From: Carnegiea gigantea
Lineage: Eukaryota; Streptophyta; Magnoliopsida; Caryophyllales; Cactaceae
Assembly: GCA_029747015.1 (NCBI GenBank)
Contig: JAKOGI010000008.1
Span: forward strand, 1,131,001 to 1,195,000
Direction: 5' to 3'
DNA: 64,000 bases
Shown: positions 55,260 through 64,000 of the stretch, piece by piece
Layout: every line of letters starts with the position of its first letter
Numbering within the stretch: the first letter of the stretch is position 1
Translations under genes and position numbers: made by a program
Notes under the pieces: generated by a model
The model's database searches: none
Seen by the model: only the letters and a program-made list of their open reading frames with translations
What the model was told of the DNA's origin: nothing

Positions 55260-58200
55260 CATCATAGTAAATGTGAATTTTAGGAGCTAAATAGTCCCAA
55301 ATGCATAATTAAAAAAATAAAAGTAAAACAATAATGTAACAATAACGTAGAGGTTGTGGGCCCTTTTGTCTAATCAATCTAAATTTGCTTATACAAAACA
55401 AACCAAAATGAAATTTAACCTTGTACAAAACAGAAAATTTTCTCCAACTCACTCATTTTGTTGTTGAATGTAATTTTCACAAAATAGTAGATATTTTATA
55501 TTAGTCAGAAAATAATTTTAGCACACTAAAACTCGCTAAAACAGAAAGATACATTTTCGAATATTCAATTAATAGTGAGATGTGATGTGACGCCCTACAA
55601 CCATACTATGAATGTGCACACCCTCGCTCCTACTTCAAGATTTCACAATCGTCAATATCAAGATTGATGACTGAAGAGAGAGACTGTTTTTTCTTTAATT
55701 TTCTGTCTAATTTTGTTTCCAGCGGCTGCTTAGCCGCTCATCACTTTCTAGTGTTTCTGTTCAAAGCGTTTGATTGACAAACCATTAGAAGAATGGTCTG
55801 AAATTCAGTCAAACTGAGAATTGTTTGGTATTTTCATTATTCAGTCAAACTGCGAAAACTTATGCTAATAAAATTGGGTTCATGTCACTTGGAGCAGGAC
55901 GACATCATTTTTACACAACGCAGTTGAACTAAAAAAATTCTTGTTTACTAGTTACTACCTCCCCTTTTGTACAAAACATGGCAAGGGCTTTTATCTGCAA
56001 TTCTCTAAAGCCTGGCTGCTCTACCAAATTCAAAGAAAATACAACCAATTTGAAAGCGCATTGCATATCTTCGAAAAACTGCATTCTCTGCCCTTGAGTG
56101 CAAGATTCTATGCATCTCAAGCCAGCATCCCCAAGTAGTTCGTGTCACCTAGATCAAGGAAAGCTCCATAGATGATTCCCGAAAAATTTTAGCAAAGCAA
56201 ATACGTTGGGAATGAAGAAAATAAGAACTCAAGTTCAAATCTTGTAAACGGAAAATATTCAAGCCGGGAAAAGTACTCCACTCCTTTGAGGCTGACACTA
56301 GCTTGATTCGGCTGATCAAGTACCGAACAGGAAAAAAGAAGATGTTGCGAAATCAATCCTCTAATAATTGACCGCCGCTGTGAAAAGAACTAGATATCTA
56401 TGACCACGATATATTTCTCAGTCTATCGTCATGCAAACTCGAACCTAGACCCAAAATCAGCAGAACTACGACGTGAAGACTATTCGTCCACGTGTTTCAA
56501 GTCACCCAGATATTCTTGAAGGAGACACCAAGCCTCTAATATAATCCATTAATCCCAATAAAACCATCTTAACAAAAGAAGGAAGCGTCTCTTCTTTTTC
56601 TCTGCTTCCAATTTAAACAGGCCAAAAAGCCTCATCCACTGTGGCACTACGTGGTCAAACCAAATCTCGCCGGTGGGATCCATGCATGATGATGTCCTGC
56701 ACCCCATTGGATTGCTTAGCCTACCGATTCTGTCCGAATTAAAACGGAAACAAAGAAGACCTCCAAAAACTCTTGCGTGAGCGTCGAAAAAAGGATCAAG
56801 GATGGGTGGGGGCAACCGTCGAGAATGGCCTTACATGCCCCTTTTCCCTCCTTATCTTCAGAAGATAATGCTGATGAAAGACATACCAATTTGTATCATC
56901 CCATCAACTTCTCTCAACATCCATCCTATTCATTTTCTGTTTTTTCTCCCCCGCCCTGTTTCTGCGTTCGTCGCCGATAGAGTCATCCTATCATCTTCTT
57001 TGAATGGGCGCAAAAACCCAAAAAGAAAAACCAGTAAAGTTGGACAGCCATTCTTCACCCAAAGAAGAAAAAAACGATGGCTCCGAATATCATCCCTAAT
57101 AACTTGTCAACTTCATCTACCATACCTTGATTTGATGGTGTGAATGTGAGTTTCTCTGATTTTGTTTTTTCTACTCCACCATGCTTCATCTTCTATGTAC
57201 TAGCTGTAATGGGACCTTGTCCATATGGCTCCAAAAGAGGAAGTCGCTAGCTGACTAGAACTCATAAAATTTTGATTCTTAGAGCATAATACCATATTAT
57301 GTATGGTGTTTGAACGACCACCTCTGCTCCTTTTTACTCCTACAAGAGGGTAAGAACAGAAACCACTCAATTAAATTAGTCGCACGAACAAAAGCATCGT
57401 AATCATAAGAAATTAATGCTGCGAAAACGAAAGAGGAGGAGGTATGAAACTTCACAATTCTCTTCTTCATTTGTAATCAGAAGGAAAAAATATCAGTAGT
57501 ACGAGGCCAAACACATACACATCAAAAAGCTTCATTTTTGTCCACAGCGTAAACATTCATTAGAAGCTAGCCTCTCTTACTAGAATTTTCCAACCACACT
57601 CGTAAGTCATAACCAGCAGACAGTGTGTGCAATGTAATTCAAAGGATTAACAGCGATGAAATTCCTTAGATTAGCCTTATTCCAAACTGAAGAACCAAGA
57701 TACAAAAATAACCAACCGGAAGACACATTAAAGAATGTCAGCAATTCTGAAATCCCTTTGCTAGGCTTCATGCTCACTTCAGTACTGAGAATTATATACA
57801 CACAACAAAAGGTACATGTGATGGAAAGAACAGACCTTGGGGTTCCTAAGCATTTTACTTCCGGCAATAACTCACGAGTTTGAAAACTGATGACATTTAA
57901 GCATAAGGAATTGGGTGGAGTTGATCACACATTCACTTTAGGAACAGTTGAAAAGGTTTTTCAAAGGCAATGCTTGTATTATAGTGTACTAAATCAAAAT
58001 GACTCTGACCTATCCTCAACTTCATACTTGTACAGATAGGCAACCAATTTATAAAATCAATTAAAGACACTTATTGATCAAGGGTAAGGCTGCTACAAGT
58101 GAACCACAATTCCCCCTTCCCACATCCTGCCCAGGGGGAACTACCAAGGTATGGATGTGGAATTGGGTGAGTGTTGACTACATTAAAATGCAGTTCTTTT

Positions 58201-58500
58201 GGATTAACAAAAGAGCCCACACATTATTAGCAACATTAGCTGAAGATATTCAATTAACGAGCAAAAATCATCAGTTAGGTGAACAAAGATCACATGATTC
58301 ACTGTAACTCAAAACATAAAAATGAGTGAGTTGGGCTTAATGCAGTTGAGAATAATATATGTCGTAACAGCATGTAAGGCTATCCCAGATTGCAAATTCT
58401 CCCCATCAAATAGCCAAATTGAGCTGGCTGATGTTTAGATACGTGAAACAGAAAAGGACCAGAGACCAAGGCATCAACATTTGCAGAACCTAGAGAACAT
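55260..58500. other. Spacer without recognisable genes
   Basis: Short ORFs at 55929-56138, 56549-57143, 57607-57883 and 58074-58307 occur on both strands, overlap each other and match no family I know. The minus-strand DNA at 57600-57880 has UTR-like composition and could be the 3' end of the unidentified transcript suggested at 58525-59197. Confidence 0.4.
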
Positions 58501-58524
58501 TAGAGAAATGCTTAAAATACTTAC

Positions 58525-59197
58525 AAGTGATCTCTCAATTGCATTCCACAGAAACCCTTTTAATTTGCTCACCACAACCTTCAAGCTGCAATACGAAAAC
58601 AGAACACCATTAATTACACAATCAAATTAATTATGTTGGAATACGTGCTTGGCATAAAGCTATTGAAGACATTTAATCAGGACAAACAACAGACCAAAGG
58701 GGTGTCATAGCAAACACCCAGAAAAGAAAAGAAACTAACAAAGGCCATCATATTTTTTAAAAGAAAAAAGAAATCATACTGACAAATAAATTAACAGATA
58801 GAACAATAGGAGCTCATACCAATCCCACGACAAGCAGAAAACTGGAATAACGGCTTATCGTAATGTGACGAAGGCAGAAGGAGGAAGAAAACGAAAATTA
58901 CCCCCCGAGAACCAAGAACAGAGTACGTGTAAAGAGACCATGGTGACAACCACATGATACGTGGCAAATTTGCACAAAAATTACAATTTTTTATTCCATT
59001 GTATTCCGCGATCTCTGACAATGAAAATACTGATGGATAAGAGAGAGCGCCATCCACAAAATTCCCGACACCCAATTTCTGTTAAATTTGGGAGAATTCA
59101 GTGTTTTTTAATTGAATTTCCTGGTTCAATCAATTATCAATCGCTAAAAATCCAAAAATCAAATGAATAAAATAAAAAACTAACTCACCCATGGGAA
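58525..59197 (-). ncRNA. Splice-bounded segments of an unidentified transcript
   Basis: On the minus strand, CCATGG|GTGAGT (donor, 59192) and TCGTATTGCAG|CTTGAAGG ... GATCACTT|GTAAGTATTT (58585-58525) look like real exon borders. Two further donors, CGGGGG|GTAATT near 58900 and GGATTG|GTATGAG near 58820, lie between. The 61-nt exon is open in one frame as KVVVSKLKGFLWNAIERSL, an amphipathic, protein-like string, but I could not link it to an ATG in phase using the visible upstream exons. It may be a small coding gene with a missed exon or a long non-coding RNA; labelled ncRNA only because no CDS can be supported. Confidence 0.25.
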
Positions 59198-59448
59198 TTT
59201 GGTTCAATCCAAACTTCCAAATTCATTAATGCAATGGCCAACCAGTGAATGGATCAAAACTAAAAGATCATCACCGTTATCGTCATCATCATCATGACAT
59301 CATCTCTGTTTTACAATTTTTGTTTTCTTTTTTCCCCTTACATCATTAACTACATTATCATATACTACAAGTACTATACCGCCCTTTTCCACAATTTTCC
59401 TTTCCTTTTCCCTTTTTTTTTTCCCCTCTTCAGAAACTGACTCAAACG

Positions 59449-60286
59449 TCATTGCCAGTGGTTCCCGTTGTGAATGAGATAGATATAGCTCGGATTGCTA
59501 CAGCAATGGTGGCAGCCATAGTGCGCCTTAGGCTGAGCCGCCCTCCCTCCGCCAGTGACGGCGGCGTTGTTCCCCTTCCTGTAGAACATCGGCACCGCCG
59601 CCATCGGCACTTGTACAGAAACCGGCACGAATCTCGGCGAGGATCCCGCAGCGGAGAAGGACGACGACGGCGACAGCGACTTCGGCGAAGGAGTTGTGGC
59701 GGCGTACTCCGACGGCGGCGGCGATGGAGTCTTCGTCGTCCTGATCGGCGACAAAAACGCCCGAATTTTCGTCGATGACGGAGCGAAACGATCGTACTCT
59801 TCGATCAAATTAGCGAGATCTTCGTCGGATTTGATCGTAACCAAAGTTTCGAGATCTTCGTTCGGCAATTGACACCTCAAACTCACCGATGAACCACACA
59901 TCTCCGACATCTTCAACAACAGCTCTGTAATCACACACAAATCAATCAATCAATCATCAGCATATTACCATCTCATGCTCTTAATCTTTCTGAATACACT
60001 AATCCATCAATCAATCGTCATCTTATCATTATAATTCCGACGTAGCAAATAGTATAATTTCTCGATACTCCTACTTCAGAATTAACACTGTACGACATAG
60101 AATACAAGAAGAAAACTTGCCAGAAAAGGAGATGGAGCGAGGGACGGAGAGAACGCGAGTATGGCCGCCATGGTAGCGGAGCTTTCCGTCGGGATAGCGA
60201 GGAGCAATCTTGCCGCCATAGCTGCAGAGGAATTTGATGGCATTAGCGGACTTATTCCCAGAGGGCTGGAGAGTCGGTCTGGCCAT
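59449..60286 (-). CDS. PB1-domain (octicosapeptide/Phox/Bem1p) protein, two exons
   Basis: Exon 1 60286-60121 and exon 2 59924-59449 give 213 residues. The PB1 domain covers about 17-103: the conserved lysine lies in KFLCSYGGKI, followed by LRYHGGHTRVLSV, RSISFSELLLKM, LRCQLPNEDLETLVTI and the acidic SDEDLANLIEEYDR at 88-101. With both the basic lysine and the acidic OPCA-like cluster it could self-associate head to tail. The C-terminal half is Pro/Ser-rich and disordered, ending in a Cys/His-rich stretch (YGCHHCC). Function of this small plant PB1 subfamily is unknown; PB1 domains mediate protein-protein interaction. The frame is only preserved if the intron runs from GCAAGT to TTACAG, a GC-AG intron (59925-60120); no GT donor nearby keeps the PB1 frame. 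Confidence 0.92.
59925..60120 (-). other. Non-canonical GC-AG intron in the PB1 gene
   Basis: The donor reads TTTTCTG|GCAAGTTTTC and the acceptor GTGATTACAG|AGCTG. Splicing here restores the invariant PB1 block across the junction (SISFS|ELLLKM). The alternative GT four bases downstream would shift the frame. GCAAGT is the usual consensus of GC donors. Confidence 0.85.
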
Positions 60287-60336
60287 AGTCCGTGAAGTTA
60301 GTTACGCTTTTTGAGGAGAGAGAAGAGGGGAGAATT

Positions 60337-60370
60337 GGGGGGGGGGGGGGGAGAGAGAGAGAGAGAGGGA
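60337..60370 (-). repeat. G15 plus GA microsatellite in the PB1 5' leader
   Basis: Plus strand G15 followed by (GA)8; on the transcript strand this is a CT repeat and C-run between the TATA box and the ATG. CT/GA repeats are frequent in plant leaders and can bind BPC-type GAGA factors. Confidence 0.7.
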
Positions 60371-60430
60371 ATCTTGGGAAGAGGGTTGTGGCCTGTGGGT
60401 TCAAGCCTACGGAAGTTACGAATGGGGACT

Positions 60431-60438
60431 TATTTATA
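60431..60438 (-). promoter_or_regulatory. TATA box of the PB1 gene
   Basis: The minus strand reads CTCTATAAATAAG, placing transcription start near 60400 and giving a leader of about 115 nt. Confidence 0.65.
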
Positions 60439-60499
60439 GAGGCGGGGTTTTAGGGGAGAGGCGAGTGAGGGAAGAGAAGAGGGAGAGACTAGAAAGAAC

Positions 60500-61569
60500 T
60501 TTCGTGACGGCGCTGAGATTCTTTACCTGCAGTAAAAAGAAATAAAGCGGCACCATCTTTATTAGGGGATGAAAATTTTTTCAACATAATTCGTGCCTCA
60601 TACTGTCATACGTGCCTTTTTTTGTTTAAAAACAGGCTTAGTTCCCAAAAATTGATCATATATTAACTGTAAGGAAATGTCATGCACTCAGAAAAAAATA
60701 ACTGTGACATAAGAAAGAGATCTCTATAGTTAAACATGAACTGTAATTTGGCTGTTTATTTATAAAATAATAGTAAAAAAGATTTAGTAGAATAAATCTC
60801 CAAAAATAGGTATTTTAATTAGTGTTGTATAAATATTAACTAATTTTATAGATCTCCCAAGAACAGACATTTTACTTAACATTATATAATATGACATAAT
60901 ATGATAATTTATGTGAAATTTATGGAGAATTTATAGATAAAGATTATAAACTAAATTAGAAACAATTCAAATAATTCAACCGAAAGCTAAGAGACTTGGT
61001 TCAACTATAAATCAATCCATTTACCTCTTTCTGTTTGATGAAAACTTTCAAATTTATATTTTTTATCAATAATTTATATGTATTAAAGATGATAGAAACA
61101 ATTTGTAAAATTACATATAATCAGTTGATCACATAATTTGTAAAATACTCTTGTATCAAATTTTTTTTTAAAAAAAATATCATTCATGACATGTATTTGT
61201 ACTCAAGGAATGAATACTTATTAATTTGAATATTTCAATCAACATTAACAATGTAACCTGAATTTGGTCATCTGACTATTTGACTCACCAATTTTCTCAT
61301 CAATCCGGCCGTACACATCTCATCATACGTCATTCCCTTACCTTACCTTCTTTTCAGTATTTTAGATAAGTTGTTACTTATTTCTCCAATTTTGTGGGGT
61401 CCCGTGATTTTTGTTTTCCTTTTCTTTTCTGTTGAATTTGCTACAACTTCAGGTATGGTCCTGTATGGAGAAGAAATTTCGTCCATCCGCTCTTCCTTGC
61501 GGGATTCAAATATGCACTCGACTTCTATACTATTACTATGTTACATTGGGATATGTCTCCAAATTCTTG
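60500..61569. other. Spacer
   Basis: AT-rich; contains the distal promoter of the PB1 gene and nothing else I recognise. Confidence 0.4.
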
Positions 61570-61860
61570 TCAGGTGAACCGAGTTGGGTTATGAACAATC
61601 CGTTAATGACTGAGTTATGTCGTGTCTTTTATGTAAATAAATGTGTCGTGTTGGCCCATTGATAACCTGTTTTTGATCCGTTTTAAAATGGAAGAAACTT
61701 ACACAAAAAGGTTATGTATAATAATTGTTGTTATGTATAAAGTGTTGATAATGAGTTTAACTAATTGTAGCATGTAAATTAGTATGGTAAGTAGGTTAAA
61801 AAAGTAACAAGTCAATAAATGGATCGATAATTGACCGACCCGATCCGATTCATTTGGATT
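61570..61860 (-). repeat. Dispersed repeat family A, copy 2 (inverted)
   Basis: Its reverse complement is collinear with 36840-37100: CTAATTTACATGCTACAATT, AGTTAAACTCATTA, ACTTTATACATAACAA and AAGTTT...ATTTTAAAA. GAACCGAGTTGGGTTATG and GACCGACCCGATCCGATTC lie near its two ends, as with the GGGTC-rich flanks of copy 1. Confidence 0.55.
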
Positions 61861-62589
61861 TCTCCGCACTCTACCCCTCTTTTACACTAAGAAACTGGCC
61901 TACAATGATATTTGGATGTCTTCGCACCCTTTTGGGGGGGGAAATCGGGAGAGAAAAAAGAAAAAAACGAGAAGGAAGACTTTCTTTTTTGAACATAAAA
62001 CTAGAAATAAATTAAATTGGATACAAGGAAAAATCAGTAGGTATCTAATATACAGTATACAACTTCGATGGGACTTGTAGTACCTAATATACACTATACA
62101 ACTAAGATACACAAAACTTAAATTTTAATAGACAGTAATAGCACTACTAGTTGTTATTTTCAGCGGCATCTAATTACAAGATTTGAAGACAAAGCTTGAC
62201 AGCTGCGAAATTGACGAGAAAAAAATGGAAATGACTGAATGATAATCGACCCTATAAAAACTTGACAGAAAAGTTAATGATGTGTATTTAGAACAATCGA
62301 ATCTATTCCATATGTATGTTTGGGTGAGGTTGGAGCCCATTAGATATTAGTTATGATGCATGGTCCCCCCTAGCTAATTACCAAAGAATAAGCTTTACCA
62401 CAATATCTACATCAATAACCAAGACATTTTATGTGGACACCAGCAAGATAGGGGAGCCACCCCATTTTTGGCATCTAGTCATTCAATGGGAAATTATTCA
62501 ATGGTTCTTTGAAGTTCTGAATTTTAGCATAACAAGGCATAAAGTCAGTATTTTGGTATCTTATTTTTGTTGAAAAATATGAATTGATA

Positions 62590-62800
62590 AACGGGTAAAG
62601 TTAGTTGAGATTGATTGAAATGGATTAAAGTAGGTTGAAGTTGGTTAAAGTTGGTTGAAGTTGATTGAATTTTTTTCTTGTGTGATGGGTAGAAGTTGGT
62701 TAAATAGTGAAAAGTGAGTTAAAGTTGGTTGAAGTTTGTTGAAATTGATATTTTTTATTGAAGTTCGTAAAATGGTTTGAAGTTGATTGAGGTTGATAAA
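62590..62800 (+). repeat. GGTTGAAGTTG minisatellite
   Basis: About 210 bp of degenerate 11-12-bp units: GGTTGAAGTTG, GGTTAAAGTTG, GATTGAAATGG and similar, with a short T-rich interruption near 62670. Non-coding. Confidence 0.75.
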
Positions 62801-63206
62801 TTTAGATTTACCAACGAAAAAGACGGGGCCAATGTAAGGGCTTTCTTTAAAAAAAACATGATTTGATTGGCTAGCTTATTACACTGATGACATTATCGTT
62901 ACGGGCATTCCGTATTTGTTGTTGTTTGGAATTTTCACAGTAGTATTAGATTTATACTTTTTATTCAAACACTTGAGCTTCATTAATACTTGAAAAAACA
63001 TATTGAGATCCAGGTAGAGGATCATCGGACCCATTATATATTAAAAGTTTGTCAACGACTATTTTTTTCCCCTCAAAATAAGAAGAATTACATCTTTTGA
63101 CAAAGGATTTGGATAAGTAGAAATAATCCCTCATTTATTTGTCGCATAAACAATTATACTAAGGTAGTTGGTGTGAGTACTCGGATGGGTGAAATCACTA
63201 GATTTT

Positions 63207-63620
63207 GGGCGTGTTCGGTAACAGTGTTTTGAATAGCGTTTAGTATTTTGACTAAATTAATATATTCATTAGGTAATTTTTAGTGTTCAGTAACATAGTG
63301 TTTTGACTAGTATTTCAAATAGCGTTTAGCATTTTAAGCAGCATTTTTGAAAAGTTAATGGCATTAACATTTAGCATTCAAAAGTAGCGTTTTATATTTT
63401 TTTAGCAAAAAAATATCCTTTGAAAATTTTATATTTGAAAATTATCTGTATCCTTTTATGTCAATTTATATTAATCAGCTAACTCAATCGCTAAATTTAT
63501 CGAACACATTTATTTCAACTGTTTATCTAAATAGTTATCTACTAATAGCTAAATTAAAAATGCTATCTACTGTCTGAACTGCTATTTACTACTTGAATTG
63601 TCATTTTTGTCGAATAGGAT
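63207..63620 (-). mobile_element. MITE family B, copy 2 (about 414 bp, inverted)
   Basis: Plus strand starts GGGCGTGTTCGGTAACAGTG and ends TTTTTGTCGAATAGGATC. Its reverse complement aligns along its length with 42474-42880. Ends are inverted repeats related to TGTTCGGTAACA. Confidence 0.7.
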
Positions 63621-64000
63621 CTTTGTATATGAACTGGGACTTGTTTTGTCTCCTATTGTAGAACTCCTGTTAGACTTCTTGAATGTAAGCCCACAATCCT
63701 TTATATTTATCAATGTTAAATTAAGAAGAAAATTATCTTTACTTATTTATCTTCTTTGCAACTGTTTTAATAGATTCTCTGCAACTATAAGTTTTTCTGT
63801 TTTATTTTGTAGAAAAACTCATGAAGTAGTTTTTTTTTTAAAAAAAAAAAAATTGTTTCCCCCTGAATTGTAAATAGTATATTTATCGTTTAGCTACGGC
63901 CATGTTCTTGCAGTCCCGATTTTAACAACCCACATGACTGGGACCCACAGGCTCTGTTCATCCACCAGAGGATGTTGTTTGAATGGGCCCTATGTCTGCT
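63621..64000. other. Spacer at the window end
   Basis: AT-rich with a T/A homopolymer pair at about 63830-63852. The last 100 bp are more GC-rich and could belong to a feature beyond the window; nothing can be assigned. Confidence 0.4.

Noticed and set aside
56549..57143. Overlapping ORFs of 67-113 codons on both strands
   Set aside because: No recognisable motif, no splice support, and frames overlap one another on opposite strands.
59452..59778. 108-codon Arg-rich ORF on the plus strand
   Set aside because: Antisense shadow of the GC-rich, Pro/Ser-coding exon 2 of the PB1 gene.

Overview
The window is nuclear DNA of a flowering plant. The genes are AT-rich and split by GT-AG introns, every recognised protein has plant-specific or plant-type architecture, and the spacers are full of plant LTR retrotransposons, MITEs and SINE remnants. 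Two degraded TS-type SINEs (ending in or starting from TTG/CAA repeats) hint at an asterid eudicot. That placement is inference.

Layout. 1-2.2 kb: spacer. 2.2-4.8 kb, minus strand: a GT17 N-acetylglucosaminyltransferase gene with a promoter TATA box and a probable 5'-UTR intron. 4.9-38.6 kb: a gene-poor block of about 34 kb made of mobile-element debris. It holds a diverged direct duplication (8-10 kb), a TS-like SINE, an element with GGGTCGGGT-rich ends (12.1-13.3 kb), a gag-only non-autonomous LTR retrotransposon with four stacked tandem arrays (14.76-22.18 kb), several MITEs and microsatellites. 39.26-41.88 kb, plus strand: a complete four-exon BTB/NPH3 gene. 44.6-44.9 kb, minus: a small serine-rich protein gene. 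46.9-49.5 kb: a Copia element with both LTRs, cut down to gag and protease and inserted in a TA/TG microsatellite. 50.0-51.2 kb, minus: a 2-oxoglutarate dioxygenase pseudogene without its last exon. 51.7-54.9 kb, minus: an eight-exon MAK16 ribosome-biogenesis gene with telo-boxes upstream. 55-58.5 kb: no recognisable gene. 58.5-59.2 kb: splice-bounded segments of an unidentified transcript. 59.4-60.4 kb, minus: a two-exon PB1-domain gene whose only intron appears to be of the rare GC-AG type. 60.5-64 kb: spacer with repeats and a second copy of the MITE seen at 42.5 kb.

The genes do not form a pathway; they are independent plant transcription units. From memory, GT17, NPH3 and small serine-rich genes also lie close together in Arabidopsis (At1g67880, At1g67900, At1g67910). 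If so, this is conserved gene order inflated here by the retrotransposon block.

The most unusual object is the 14.76-22.18 kb element. It has one full LTR and an uninterrupted 558-codon gag but no pol, and about 3.4 kb of internal DNA made of palindrome-rich, 26-bp-class and 137-bp arrays. The same internal tail occurs again just outside the 5' LTR, as expected if elements had once been fused in tandem through a shared LTR. I found no evidence of a wholly new biological system. Coordinates of exons come from hand translation and splice-site reading and have not been checked against transcripts.
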